Positions 45,032-53,883 of a stretch of 64,000 nt of DNA are shown piece by piece. Both the position numbers and the translations under genes were made by a program. Source of the stretch: Phocaeicola dorei (GTDB lineage Bacteria; Bacteroidota; Bacteroidia; Bacteroidales; Bacteroidaceae); NCBI RefSeq assembly GCF_013009555.1, contig NZ_CP046176.1, positions 310,001-374,000 of the forward strand. The letters run 5' to 3'. Under the pieces are notes generated by a model. It made no database searches, was not told the DNA's origin, and saw nothing but the letters and a program-made list of their open reading frames with translations. How positions within the stretch are numbered: the first letter of the stretch is position 1; every line of letters begins with the position of its first letter.

Positions 45032-45403
45032 TCAATATAATTCTTTTAAAAAAGACGCAAACTCATGCGTCATACGGCTGCCTTCCGCTACCAGTTTCCA
45101 GTTACGGCTTACGTAACGCCCCTCGTCTTTCAAAATCCACCGGCGCCGGCGGATATTCAGGAAAAGATTCTTGCCACGGATGGGGAAGTCCCGGACTACT
45201 ACAGGGTCGTAGAAGCCTTTGCTTTCCACTTTGACAGTCGAATATTCACCGGGAAGCTCATTTTTCTCTTCCAGGTAAATCACGATTTCACTACTGCTTT
45301 CCTTTACATCGGAAATGTTGAAATAATCCAAGGTACCTTCGGGAAGAAGGAGACGGTAACCGTTAGTTTCCATAATCGCTGATGATTCGTTTGTTTCACA
45401 CAA
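45032..45403 (-). CDS. ISAon1-family transposase N-region protein
   Basis: 123 residues (the start may be METNGYRLLLPE). It has the typical LLLPEGTLDYFNI, IYLEEKNELPGEY and SKGFYDP motifs and ends in YVSRNWKLVAEGSRMTHEF, and it likely carries the end-binding part of the transposase. It is the first of two overlapping frames of the element. A decayed relative is found at 60590-60892. Confidence 0.82.
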   Translation of the reverse strand: MCETNESSAIMETNGYRLLLPEGTLDYFNISDVKESSSEIVIYLEEKNELPGEYSTVKVESKGFYDPVVVRDFPIRGKNLFLNIRRRRWILKDEGRYVSRNWKLVAEGSRMTHEFASFLKELY

Positions 45404-45447
45404 AGATAGGATTTTATCGGATATACCCCTCAGGATTTTACGTTGAC

Positions 45448-46672
45448 CCCTTCTTTGGTGTATCTCTCCAACATTCTGTTATATTCTTCTTTGGTTAAAT
45501 CTCCGTCCAGGTATTTATCCTCAATGCTGTTGATGCGTTTTTGGACGGTAGAAAGTTCATTTTGCAGTGCTGCTACTTCTTTTTTACTTTCTCCTTTGCG
45601 TTCACTTTGCAAATCCTTTAGAATTTCGTTATACAAGTCCAATACCGTTTTATTGGGCTTTAATTGGGCTGTGTATCGAGCGAACTCTTCATTTACGTTT
45701 TCTGATCTCACCCTTATATGTTTTTGATTGTTACAACAAAAGTAGTAGGTGTATTTGCCGCCATTGCCCGAACTTGTCGCACCAGTTAAGGCACAACCAC
45801 ATACGGGGCAGATTAAAAACTTCCGCAAATACAAATCGAGATTTATGGCTTTGGATAGTTTGGGTGTTTTCTTTCTTTTACCGTCCAAAATCTCTTGAAC
45901 TTTATAGAATGTTTCTTCGTCTATAATTGCTTCATGTTCACCGTTTACATAATATTCGGGTTCTCCTTTGTATGCTGGCATACGTATTTTGCCAATGTAG
46001 AATTTATTACGCAACATTTCAAGAAATGAACTTTCAGGTATATTATATCCTTTTCTTGCAAATTTCCTACGGATATAGCAAGGTGTTTCAATATCTTTAG
46101 CCACTTCTTTAAACATGGCTTGTATAAATGGTGCTGTATTGGTATCTATTTCTACATGGGTTTCATGTTTGCTAATACGTACATTCTTATATCCTTCTTG
46201 GTGTTTTATTAGCACATTTTCCTTTTGCCAATGTTCCATGAATACCGTCCATTGTGTCTTTTGACCTTTTGATGTTGTCGCATTGTGCCTGTACTCCAAT
46301 AATAGGGGCCAGGTGTCTGAATTGAAGTCTAAAGGTGCTTCAATTGCATTTGGTTCAACTCCCGATTTAAGTAATTCTTTTAGGTTCTCACTGGCACTGA
46401 TAATGTCTCGTGAATATCTATCCCACTGCAAGAATAGTAATTTGTTTACTCTACTTTTGTTTTTACGTATATAATTCATTATTCCTTGTATGACAGGACG
46501 CTTTTCAAATGTTTTAGCACTCTCATCCTCTCTGTATGGGATATTGTCAATGATATTTATATCCCATTTGGTTACAATACTTCCGTAGACGTTCTTCTTG
46601 TACGTCTAAGCTGGCTCCTAATGTTTGTTCATTTGAACTTACTCTATAATATATTATTACATTTGCATTCAT
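45448..46672 (-). pseudogene. Large serine recombinase, frameshifted and truncated
   Basis: Starting at the ATG at 46672 the catalytic N-terminus reads NVIIYYRVSSNEQTLGASLD, with the serine nucleophile in YxRVSS. A stop at 46547-46549 results from a one-base shift; in the next frame the protein continues IIDNIPYREDESAKTF, LLFLQWDRYSRD, the recombinase DNA-binding domain and a zinc ribbon (CPVCGCALTG, FCCNNQKH), then a coiled coil. The last few codons come from the ISAon1 end (GVNVKS), so the true C-terminus is gone. It is a relic of a former integrated element. Confidence 0.85.
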
Positions 46673-46794
46673 AATTCTTGTTTTTTAGTTAATGCTATTT
46701 TTTCATTCTCTATCTGCAATTTTGCTAATTGTACCTTGCAGATTTACATACCTCATTTTTATGTAATTTGACATATTCTACTTTTAGCAAGATA

Positions 46795-47389
46795 TTACTT
46801 TACAGTTGTTAACTCTTTTAAAGTGTCCGTATCTTCATTCCGATTGCTAAAAATTGTTTTCCTATTTTCCATCCGATAACTGTTTCCCGACAGCTGTATA
46901 ATCTCACAACAGTAGAGCAGTCTGTCAAGCAATGCCGCTGCGACAGCTTCCTCTCCCGGTGTTACCAGTCATTCTGTAAGGGAGTAGTTGGCTGTAACGA
47001 TAAGCGATGTCTTTTCCTGAAACTCATTCACCAGTTTGAACAGCAACATGACATTTTCTCTTTTCAAGGGAAAGAGTGTGGCATTGTCAATGGCCAGCAG
47101 CTGTGCCTTCGTGATCCGTTTGTAAGTTTTCATCGCATGCCGGGAAACATCCCTTGTCTTCAGGCAGGTCAGAAGATCTTCCAGCGTAACCATATACGCC
47201 CTGTATCCGTTTTTCACCGCCTCATGGACAAGCCTGGCGGCGATATAGGTCTTTCCTGTTCCGGATCTCCTCCCTGAGACAGGCGAGCAGAAACTCCGGA
47301 TAGGTCAGCTGCTTTTCCTGGGCCTGATGCAGCAGTTCCTCCAGATGTTCGGCCAGATTGCCCAGCTTGAGCATACGTGCACATTCCAT
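46795..47389 (-). pseudogene. istB: IstB ATPase, broken
   Basis: The N-terminal piece reads MECARMLKLGNLAEHLEELL to CLREEIRNR and then shifts frame. The Walker A region GTGKTYIAARLVHEAVKNG follows in another frame, so about 50-60 codons between LREE and the P-loop appear deleted (junction near 47262). Further on TGA replaces the Trp codon after TANYSLTE (46969), while the frame past it still reads [20 protein letters not shown] to a normal end. At least two lesions, so no active IstB. Confidence 0.8.
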
Positions 47390-47400
47390 GAGTTCCTTGC

Positions 47401-48960
47401 TTATGTCTTGTCATATTCCCTAAGTATTTCGTTATAAGACTGTATCAAGCTGCCTTGTCGGGGCAGGCAATCCTCCAGTCCGTATGTTTCCGTTCCATTG
47501 TCCTTCCCCCTGCACACATATTCACACAGGCTTTTAACCGAGTCCCCGTTATAGATGCCTTTGTCAAGGCATATGCGTATGGTCTCTATCAGCGTGTTCT
47601 TGTCATATCCGGAAATTATGCGCAGGATCACCTCCGGATTATCCCTGTAGTAACGTTTTTTCCTCCTTTTCAGATTATCCATCCACATGGCTACCTCCCT
47701 GTTGTCGGACACATGAAAAAGGATGCGTTCGGCTATTTTCACTCCGGCGTTTCTCGGTTTCCTGTGGGAGTCGTCATAAACGGTCCTTCCCTTCCGGGTA
47801 CAGAGCACATGCCGGCAGATGAGCTTCCCCGTATCCTTGTTGTACAGCTCCACATTCCCTTCCGTCTCCTGCAGCCAGACAGTTGTCTGCCCGCTCCGGT
47901 AAGTTCCGCATGGCAGGCTGTAATAATTCCCCCTGTACTGCACTGTATTGTCCTTGCGGACATGGTATTCCCTCATCTCCTCCTGCGGTGGCTGTGGCGT
48001 CCCATGATAGGGTATGAGAAAACTTTTCTCCACGGCAAACTCTTCCCGTGGGACAAGACGGGCGGTCCCGTGCACCTTCCCGTTCCCCGTCCTTTCGAGC
48101 CATTCGAGGGCCTCCCTGTTCAGACTGTCGATATCACGGAACACACGTGCCACCAGAAAGTTCTCCTTCACATATTTCACTACGTTCTCGACCTTGCCTT
48201 TTGACTCGGGGTCGGCCTTATGGCAGAACACCGGCTGGAAATGCTGCTCCCTGACAAACGTCTGGAACTTCCTTGTCAGCACCAGGTCTCCCAGGTTCTC
48301 CCGGGAAATCAGCACCCTGTCCTGGTCATAAAGGATCTTTTCCGGTTTCCCTCCGAAATACTCAAAGGCGCGCTCGTGTGCATAGATGGCGAGCTCCGTG
48401 TCGAAAGGGCGACGGCTGAAACAGGTGAACTTGTAGCGTGAACGTGCCAGGACGATCGCAAAAAAATAGACTTTCGTGCTTCTGCCGTTTTCCGCGGACA
48501 TCCATTTCTCCCCGAGATCTGCCTGCGCATACTTCCCATAGGGGGTATCCGGCAGTTTCTCATAGTCCCTGCGTATCCTGGCCTCCGACTTCTTTCCGAT
48601 GCCATATTTGCAGCGCACCTTTTCTACAAAATTGAATACGGTCTTGTCGCACACTTTCGGGAAATCCGGATAGCATTCTCTAAGCCAGTCATGCATCCGT
48701 GCGGCCGATATGTACGGATATTCCTCCAGAGTCCCCCGCACATACTCCTCGTATCCTGCCAGTTTCAGCGTGTATTTGCGATGCGAATTCCGCCTCCTTA
48801 CAAAATCTTCCTGGGACATCTGCAGATATTTCCGCACGGTGCTTCTGTCCACTCCCAGGTGCTTCCCGATCTGTGTCTTGTTTAATCCTTTCGACTGAAG
48901 CTCTCTAACCTTGTACCACATATACTGTTTCTCTTTAAAAAATCGGCTCGTTGTTATCAT
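47401..48960 (-). CDS. istA: IS21-family transposase IstA
   Basis: 519 residues from the ATG at 48960 (MITTSRFF), chosen because a TATCTTTG box (complement of 48986-48993) lies upstream of it and inside the longer frame. N-terminal HTH ([21 protein letters not shown]), then a DDE catalytic domain: [18 protein letters not shown], and [16 protein letters not shown] with the catalytic Glu. The protein is intact but its partner IstB is not, so transposition needs help in trans. Confidence 0.88.
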   Translation of the reverse strand: MITTSRFFKEKQYMWYKVRELQSKGLNKTQIGKHLGVDRSTVRKYLQMSQEDFVRRRNSHRKYTLKLAGYEEYVRGTLEEYPYISAARMHDWLRECYPDFPKVCDKTVFNFVEKVRCKYGIGKKSEARIRRDYEKLPDTPYGKYAQADLGEKWMSAENGRSTKVYFFAIVLARSRYKFTCFSRRPFDTELAIYAHERAFEYFGGKPEKILYDQDRVLISRENLGDLVLTRKFQTFVREQHFQPVFCHKADPESKGKVENVVKYVKENFLVARVFRDIDSLNREALEWLERTGNGKVHGTARLVPREEFAVEKSFLIPYHGTPQPPQEEMREYHVRKDNTVQYRGNYYSLPCGTYRSGQTTVWLQETEGNVELYNKDTGKLICRHVLCTRKGRTVYDDSHRKPRNAGVKIAERILFHVSDNREVAMWMDNLKRRKKRYYRDNPEVILRIISGYDKNTLIETIRICLDKGIYNGDSVKSLCEYVCRGKDNGTETYGLEDCLPRQGSLIQSYNEILREYDKT

Positions 48961-49045
48961 AATGATGTCTGTCTTTTTGAGCCGGCAAAGATAGACATCC
49001 CCGGAAAAGTGCGGTATTCGCATTTTCCATTTTCCTGCTGATAAA

Positions 49046-49280
49046 GTTATAAATTACATACAGAAAGGAAAAATATACGAGGTGCAGTACAGCATCCCGG
49101 AAGGCTATCCCGAAAAACTCCTCCCGGTGAAGGTGAAGATAACCTCCAACCACAGCGTGCCCAGCCGCCGAAAGACCACTTTGTGGCCTTATACCAATGA
49201 GTTTCGACATCGTGCGCAACGGAGAAGCCCAAAAAGTCAATCCGCCCTATGGGTTCAAGTACCTCTACACGATGGATAAC
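49046..49280 (+). pseudogene. Fragments of an unrecognised gene
   Basis: Two protein-like stretches in different frames: KIYEVQYSIPEGYPEKLLPV with KVKITSNH after it, and MSFDIVRNGEAQKVNPPYGF with KYLYTMDN after it. They look like two parts of one shifted coding sequence joined to the acetyltransferase fragment that follows. No family is assigned. Confidence 0.3.
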
Positions 49281-49281
49281 T

Positions 49282-49554
49282 ATGATTCTTCCGATGGAGG
49301 CTCTTCCTTACTATTATGATTTGGGCTATAGGTTTACACAGAAATATTGGGGCAAAGGATATGCCACAGAAGCTTCTGCCGCTTTGATGGATTATGCTTT
49401 CAATAAACTGAAGATTCCGTGTGTCTATGCCCTCATTGAAGCCGACAATTTGAAATCAAGGCGTGTTTTAGAGAAAGTAGGATTCCACGAAGATAAGCCT
49501 ATGACGATTGACGGTGTACCTCATGTACAATTCAAAGCAATAAAGCCAATGTGA
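49282..49554 (+). pseudogene. GNAT acetyltransferase, C-terminal fragment
   Basis: About 85 residues with the acetyl-CoA region of RimJ-type acetyltransferases: YDLGYRFTQKYWGKGYATEA, then YALIEADNLKSRRVLEKVGF. The first half of the domain (about 80 residues) is missing and is replaced by unrelated sequence, so it is a truncated gene even though this piece has an ATG. Confidence 0.75.
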
Positions 49555-49583
49555 GGACGTAAACCATATCTGTATGGGACATC

Positions 49584-49793
49584 ATGATAAGGAATACGTT
49601 TATTTGTTTATGTGTTATCGTGATAGGAATGTTAGTTTTACCTTTTGCGGCACTCTCCTCGCATTAGAATATAACGGTATGACATTGTATGATATTATTC
49701 TTAGTCCTCAATCCAGTGTTCTCAATCGTATTGGGAACTTTTTTCATAAAACCGCTGAAAGAAAGAATAATATTTTTCATCGGTTTTATTTAG
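49584..49793 (+). pseudogene. Small membrane protein with two in-frame stops
   Basis: One frame reads MIRNTFICLCVIVIGMLVLP, AALSSH, TAG, NITV, TGA, HCMILFLVLNPVFSIVLGTF, FIKPLKERIIFFIGFI, TAG. Two hydrophobic segments flank the stops and the reading frame is kept throughout, as expected for a 69-codon membrane protein that has picked up nonsense changes. No family is known to me. Confidence 0.4.
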
Positions 49794-49806
49794 AAAGAAT
49801 AAAGTT

Positions 49807-49824
49807 GTTCGTATATTTGCGAAC
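49807..49824. promoter_or_regulatory. ArsR-type operator overlapping the arsR promoter
   Basis: GTTCG (49807-49811) and CGAAC (49820-49824) are inverted around TATATTTG, which is itself a perfect -7 box. A repressor bound here would block transcription of arsR. The same pattern recurs at 50191. Confidence 0.7.
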
Positions 49825-49841
49825 ATAAAAATAAGAAGACT

Positions 49842-50168
49842 ATGGAATCCAAGAAATATACATTGGAACAAGAGCAGATAGCCCGCTTTGCCAAAGCGAT
49901 GGGGCATCCGGCAAGAATGGCTATTCTTGAATTCTTAGCCAAGCAGGATTGCTGTTTTTTCGGAGATATTCACGAAGAACTCCCCATCGCGAAAGCGACG
50001 GTTTCACAACATCTGAAAGAGTTGAAAGAAGCAGGTTTGATACAAGGAGAGATAGAAACGCCGAAAGTGAAATATTGTATCAATCGAGAGAATTGGAAAA
50101 TAGCTTCGATGCTTTTTTCTAAATTCTTCGGACAATGTGTATGTAAAAAGGAGAGTTGTTGCGAATAG
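49842..50168 (+). CDS. arsR: ArsR-family metalloregulator
   Basis: 108 residues with a winged helix: [14 protein letters not shown], then recognition helix [18 protein letters not shown]. Metal or arsenical sensing may use the cysteine pair DCCFF (about residues 36-37) in the DNA-binding domain and the C-terminal cluster CVCKKESCC. It would repress the operon until an arsenical binds. The palindrome over its promoter supports autoregulation. Confidence 0.88.
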   Translation: MESKKYTLEQEQIARFAKAMGHPARMAILEFLAKQDCCFFGDIHEELPIAKATVSQHLKELKEAGLIQGEIETPKVKYCINRENWKIASMLFSKFFGQCVCKKESCCE

Positions 50169-50190
50169 GGACAATTTTTTTAGGATTATT

Positions 50191-50208
50191 GTTCGTTGTT
50201 TTGCGAAT
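50191..50208. promoter_or_regulatory. Second ArsR-type operator before arsF
   Basis: GTTCG (50191-50195) and CGAAT (50204-50208) are separated by 8 bases as at 49807; the longer words TTGTTCGT and TTTGCGAA are shared by both. It places arsF and the genes behind it under the same repressor. Confidence 0.65.
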
Positions 50209-50245
50209 AACAAACACAAATAACAACCAATAAAAACAAAAGCGT

Positions 50246-50695
50246 ATGAACAGATTGATTTTAGCCTTGATTATCAGCTGCGGATTGACTGCTTGCAGTA
50301 ACAATGGGACAAAGAAGAGTGCTTCTACTGATGTGGAGCAAACCCAGCCACAAGAACAGAAAGACCGTGTGGAGGTGTTGTATTTTCATAGCAAACAGCG
50401 ATGCGCTACCTGCATGGCAATAGAAAAGAACGCCAAAGAAGCGGTAGAGGCAGAATTTGCTGACGAACTGAAAAACGGAACACTCGTTTTCAGAACTATC
50501 GACATTTCCGAACCGAAGAACGAAGCTATCGCCGAGAAATACGAGGTTACATGGTCTTCGCTTTTCATCAGCAAATGGAAAGCCGGCAAAGAAACGTATG
50601 AAAATCTGACCGAATATGCTTTTGCCAACGCCAGAACTGCTCCCGCCACTTTCAAGAACGGAGTAGCTGAAAAAGTCCGTACCTTATTGAAATAA
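50246..50695 (+). CDS. arsF: ArsF-type thioredoxin-fold lipoprotein
   Basis: 149 residues. Lipoprotein signal with lipobox LTAC (residue 17), then a thioredoxin-like domain with the redox pair CATC (VLYFHSKQRCATCMAIEK). It matches the ArsF-type family described as a nitrophenyl nitroreductase subunit in organoarsenical operons (arsEFG in Shewanella). It probably transfers electrons in the periplasm. It precedes the arsG gene by 7 bases and follows an ArsR operator. Confidence 0.82.
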   Translation: MNRLILALIISCGLTACSNNGTKKSASTDVEQTQPQEQKDRVEVLYFHSKQRCATCMAIEKNAKEAVEAEFADELKNGTLVFRTIDISEPKNEAIAEKYEVTWSSLFISKWKAGKETYENLTEYAFANARTAPATFKNGVAEKVRTLLK

Positions 50696-50702
50696 AGTTC
50701 TA

Positions 50703-51406
50703 TGGAGTGGTTACAGACATTATTGGACAGCAGCACGGCTCCTGCACTTACGGCTTTTCTTTTGGGATTGCTTACGGCGGTTTCGCCCTGCCCATTGGCT
50801 ACGAGTATCGCTGCTATCGGATTTATAGGTAAGGACATTGAAACCCGCCGTCGGATATTCCTCAATGGCTTACTATAACGCTCGGTCGTGTAATTATCTA
50901 TACATTGCTGGGTATCGTATTGATACTAATACTCAAAGAGGGTTCAAGTCTTTTCGGTATTCAGAAGTTTATCGGCAAATACGGAGAACTCGTACTCGGC
51001 CCTGCCTTGTTATTGATAGGTTTATTCATACTGTTCGGAGGCAAACTGAAATTACCCTCTTTCGGTTTTAAGGGAAATGGCGAGGGCTTAGCCCGTAAAG
51101 GAGGATGGGGAGCGTTTTTGCTCGGCGTGTTGTTCGCTATGGCATTTTGTCCCACCAGCGGAGTTTTCTATTTCGGCATATTGATTCCGATGTCGGCAAC
51201 GACTGTTGCAGGCTATCTGCTGCCCGTCCTTTTGCCATAGCTACTGCGTTGCCGGTTTTGATTGTCGCTTGGATATTGGCATTCAGTGTACAACATATCG
51301 GCAGTTTTTACGGTAAAATGCAGACTGTACAGAAATGGCTGACCCGGATTGTCGGGACATATTTGCGATTATCGGTTTGTATTATTGTGTGATTATGTAT
51401 TTATAA
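50703..51406 (+). pseudogene. arsG: ArsG-type efflux permease, three frameshifts
   Basis: Starts MEWLQTLLDSSTAPALTAFL and shows the DsbD/CcdA-like motif TAVSPCPLATS. The first break follows RRIFLNGLL near 50877, where ATAACG stands for ATACACG. The frame resumes as LGRVIIYTLLGIVLI, with FCPTSGVFYFGI, then breaks near 51235 (CCTTTTG, a T short of VLFAIATA), and again near 51361 (GGGACATATTT for GTIFAIIG), ending IIGLYYCVIMYL at 51406. Rejoined it is about 235 residues with six membrane segments. Members export trivalent aromatic arsenicals. It is non-functional unless these are assembly errors. Confidence 0.8.
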
Positions 51407-51417
51407 AAAACAAAAAC

Positions 51418-51654
51418 ATGGAAATCAAAGTATTGGGAACGGGTTGCGCCAAATGCAAGACAACCTATCAGACAATCGAGAAAGTAATTAGCGAGAACAA
51501 TCTCGAAGACGTGAAACTTACGAAAGTAGAGGATATTGTGGAAATACTCAATTCCGGCATTATGGCCACACCTGCCGTTGTGGTGGATGGAGCCGTTAAA
51601 GTCAAGGGACACGTCCCGTCCGAAAAAGAGGTAAAACAAATACTCGGTATTTAA
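51418..51654 (+). CDS. Small thioredoxin-like protein (glutaredoxin-like, MTH895 type)
   Basis: 78 residues with active site TGCAKCKTTY (CxxC) and the cis-proline in ATPAVVVDG. This small redox family often accompanies arsenical permeases and may reduce or hand on the metalloid. It is intact between two broken permease genes and lies 9 bases before the next one. Confidence 0.88.
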   Translation: MEIKVLGTGCAKCKTTYQTIEKVISENNLEDVKLTKVEDIVEILNSGIMATPAVVVDGAVKVKGHVPSEKEVKQILGI

Positions 51655-51663
51655 GGTACAGTT

Positions 51664-53003
51664 ATGGATACTAAAAAAGAGTTGAAAATCCTCTTTTGGA
51701 TGATTGTGGTTTATGCAGCCGTATTTTTCATGCCACTCGGCAATGAGAGGTTCATGACGGCTGTCGATGCAACCCTCGACCTTGCTAAATGGTATGCGCA
51801 GGAACACGTTATGTTATGTCTGCTTCCCACCTTTTTCATCGCAGGTGTGATTGCCGTTTTCGTCAGTCAGGGTTCGGTTCTCAAATATTTCGGAGCAAAT
51901 GCCAAGAAGTGGTTATCCTATACGGCAGCTGCTGTTTCGGGTAGTATATTGGCAGTCTGTTCCTGCACGATTCTGCTGTTGTTTACGAGTATTTACAAAC
52001 GGGGCGCAGGGTTAGGCCCTGCTATAGCCTTTCTCTATTCCGGCCCAGCCATCAGTATTTTATCCATCATTTTGACAGCCCGTATTTTGGGTGTAGAGAT
52101 GGGTGTTGCACGAACGGTTGGAGCTATCGGATTCTCCGTAGTGATAGCCTTGCTATGGCATTTATTTTCCGTAAGGAAGAGAAAGCCAAACAAGAGGAAC
52201 AGATGATTATTGTTCCACTGCTGGAAAGACGCCCGATGTGGCAAACCTCGTTTCACTTTTTTACATTGGTACTGATTCTCGTCTTTGTAAATTGGGGTGC
52301 GCCCTTTGCTTTAGACAAAGGTTTGTGGACTTTCATCTTCACCTATAAATGGTATATTACGGGAGTTCTTGCTCTGATGCTCTGTTGGTCGCTTGTCCGA
52401 ATATTGAAATTGCGTCCATTATGGGTATGTGCCGGAGTCGTGATAACGATTGTTTCTGTTTTCCTTGCAGACGCCCTTATTGCTAAAGCCAAATTAGTAC
52501 CGCTCGTTCCGATGGTTGTGGGTATAGCTTCACTTTCCATCATCTTGCTGTTTGATAAACGAAACGAGGAAAATAGAGAATGGGCATTATCATCATGGGG
52601 ATTCGCCAAGCAGATATTACCCTTGTTGGCCGTCGGCGTAGTGACAGCCGGATTTCTTCTGGGTTCGACGCATGATAACACGTCGATTGCCGGAGTTATT
52701 TTTAACGAGTGGATTGAATGGGCAGTCGGTGGAAATTCGCTGCTATCCAACTTCTTCGCAAGTTTCACGGGAGTGTTCATGTATTTTGCCGCCCTGACCG
52801 AAGTGCCGATTATTCAAGGGTTGTTGGCTTCAGGCATGGGAAAAGGCCCTGCGCTTGCGTTACTGCTGGCCGGCCCGTCGCTGTCGCTACCGAATATGTT
52901 GGTTATTCAAGGTGTTATGGGGACAAAGAAAACCATTGTTTATGTAGCTTTGGTTATCATCATGGCAACAATATCGGGTTTTGTATTCGGAAATTTCTTT
53001 TAA
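51664..53003 (+). pseudogene. ArsP-like (DUF318) permease, one frameshift
   Basis: The first half, MDTKKELKILFWMIVVYAAV to IGFSVVIALL, ends in a shifted tail. The second half restarts MAFIFRKEEKAKQEEQM and runs to FVFGNFF. Joining them needs one base near 52150 (TTGCTATGGCATT) to give IALLMAFIFRKEE. The two halves carry paired membrane repeats: VSGSILAVCSCTILLLF with conserved cysteines and FLYSGPAISILS, then ALTEVPIIQGLL and LLLAGPSLSLPN. The family exports organoarsenicals. Translation of the second half from its own ATG is possible. Confidence 0.75.
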
Positions 53004-53022
53004 GTTTCCCGTTTATATTGTT

Positions 53023-53063
53023 AAACAGACACGAACAAAAATTATTGCTCGTGTCTGTTTTGT
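53023..53063 (+). terminator. Terminator of the arsenical operon
   Basis: AAACAGACACGA (53023-53034) pairs with TCGTGTCTGTTT (53049-53060) and is followed by TGTG. It lies 20 bases after the permease stop. Confidence 0.75.
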
Positions 53064-53592
53064 GTATTCAAATAATTGCTTTATATTTGTATTCAGAAAG
53101 AGTTATTTGACAGCATAGCAATGCAAAATGTTGAAATTCGTACAGTTGCTAAATCGTTACCTCTATTTCTCAAATAATTCGCTAAAAGTTTATTCCCCAA
53201 TTGGTTAAGTTAAACCGAGAAAAATCTAAAATAAAATGTTTTATTTTCATAATTGTTGGTTTTATGGTACCAGCAAAATGGGTTTACATGCAATCCTTTT
53301 TCTATCAGATAGGTATTACGTCTCGTGATGAGACAGGTTTGTCCTTTGGACTTTGTTATCCGATGGTGATGTCGCCCGACACCGTTGCCTTGTGTTTCTC
53401 AGCCCTGAATGGTTACACCGCTGACGCTGATACCGTTTTTATTGATATTCAGTTCTATGACTAATTGCTTGTCACCTTCCAAACGCTTGATATCCTGTCC
53501 TTCGGATGTGGTCTGTGGGAGTTTGGAAAGGTTGTAGTCCTTCGTTTCATTGCCTATCTTGATTTGTTCTTCTGAATTGAGAGAAAACAAGA
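53064..53592. other. Region with an orphan promoter and gene debris
   Basis: TTTG (53059-53062), 19 bases, TATATTTG (53082-53089) is a full promoter, but the first ATG behind it (53120) gives only MQNVEIRTVAKSLPLFLK before a stop, as if a gene had been cut off. Minus-strand frame 53399-53602 (EEQIKIGNETKDYNLSKLPQ; KQLVIELNINKNG) looks like part of an old coding region. No family is assigned to either. Confidence 0.35.
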
Positions 53593-53658
53593 ATAGCATG
53601 TAATTTCCCATTCAAAAAGCGGACGGAGAGTGTCGGTTTATCGGTACTCTCCGTTTGC
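53593..53658 (+). repeat. 66-bp imperfect direct repeat, left copy
   Basis: Aligns without gaps to 58907-58972 with about 50 of 66 bases equal, best in the last 34 bases. That part forms a hairpin, CGGAGAGT (53625-53632) with ACTCTCCG (53647-53654), followed by TTTGCTTTTTT, so it can act as a terminator. The two copies bracket the xus genes. Confidence 0.6.
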
Positions 53659-53764
53659 TTTTTTATGCTATCTTCATTGTCCGTATATAGGCATTTTTCA
53701 GGTTACAAATTATGCTGCCTATACACGGTCTGTGTCTATCGGCTAAAAGAAGACTCATTAAAAA

Positions 53765-53855
53765 TAGGTATATTCCCCGCCTGAATCGCAGCGATTATGT
53801 AAAATTTATACCTAAAAAAAGGTATTGCAGATATTTTTGATGAAAATTAATTTTG
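53765..53855 (+). promoter_or_regulatory. Promoter region of the xus operon
   Basis: TAATTTTG (53848-53855) matches the -7 box, with TTG (53825-53827) 20 bases before it; TATTTTTG (53832-53839) is an alternative. Upstream, TAGGTATA (53765-53772) and TATACCTA (53807-53814) are inverted repeats that could bind an iron-responsive regulator. The regulator is not identified. Confidence 0.45.
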
Positions 53856-53883
53856 CAGTCGTTTTTAATAAATAAATGAAAGA

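Larger units (their letters stand above)
44021..45447. mobile_element. ISAon1-type (IS1595/ISL3-like) insertion sequence
   Basis: About 1.43 kb with matching ends GGGTCAACGTAAAA (44021-44034) and its inverse TTTTACGTTGACCC (45434-45447), each followed inward by CCTGAGGG-type sequence. It holds the paired N-region and transposase genes of the ISAon1 group. The flanks (TAAATCAA and CCTTCTTT) are not duplicated, so one flank has been lost since insertion; the right end lies inside a serine recombinase gene. Confidence 0.8.
46795..49000 (-). mobile_element. Decayed IS21-family element
   Basis: Adjacent istA and broken istB in the order and spacing of IS21. The terminal repeats could not be identified on either side, so the limits are approximate and follow the genes and the istA promoter. 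The DNA is GC-richer than the neighbourhood. Confidence 0.7.

Noticed and set aside
44013..45455. Target duplication of the ISAon1 element
   Set aside because: The 8 bases outside each end (TAAATCAA and CCTTCTTT) do not match.
46680..49060. Terminal inverted repeats of the IS21 element
   Set aside because: Several short similar words were compared at both sides but no convincing pair starting TG and ending CA was found.
21683..53003. Assembly or sequencing error as the cause of all frameshifts
   Set aside because: About 30 core genes over more than 30 kb have no frame break, whereas the lesions cluster in mobile or accessory DNA and include in-frame stops and internal deletions. Error at single sites such as 51235 (a T run) cannot be excluded.
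53201..53464. 87-codon plus-strand frame after the arsenical operon
   Set aside because: No domain, and it overlaps the more protein-like minus-strand debris; treated as part of a degraded region.
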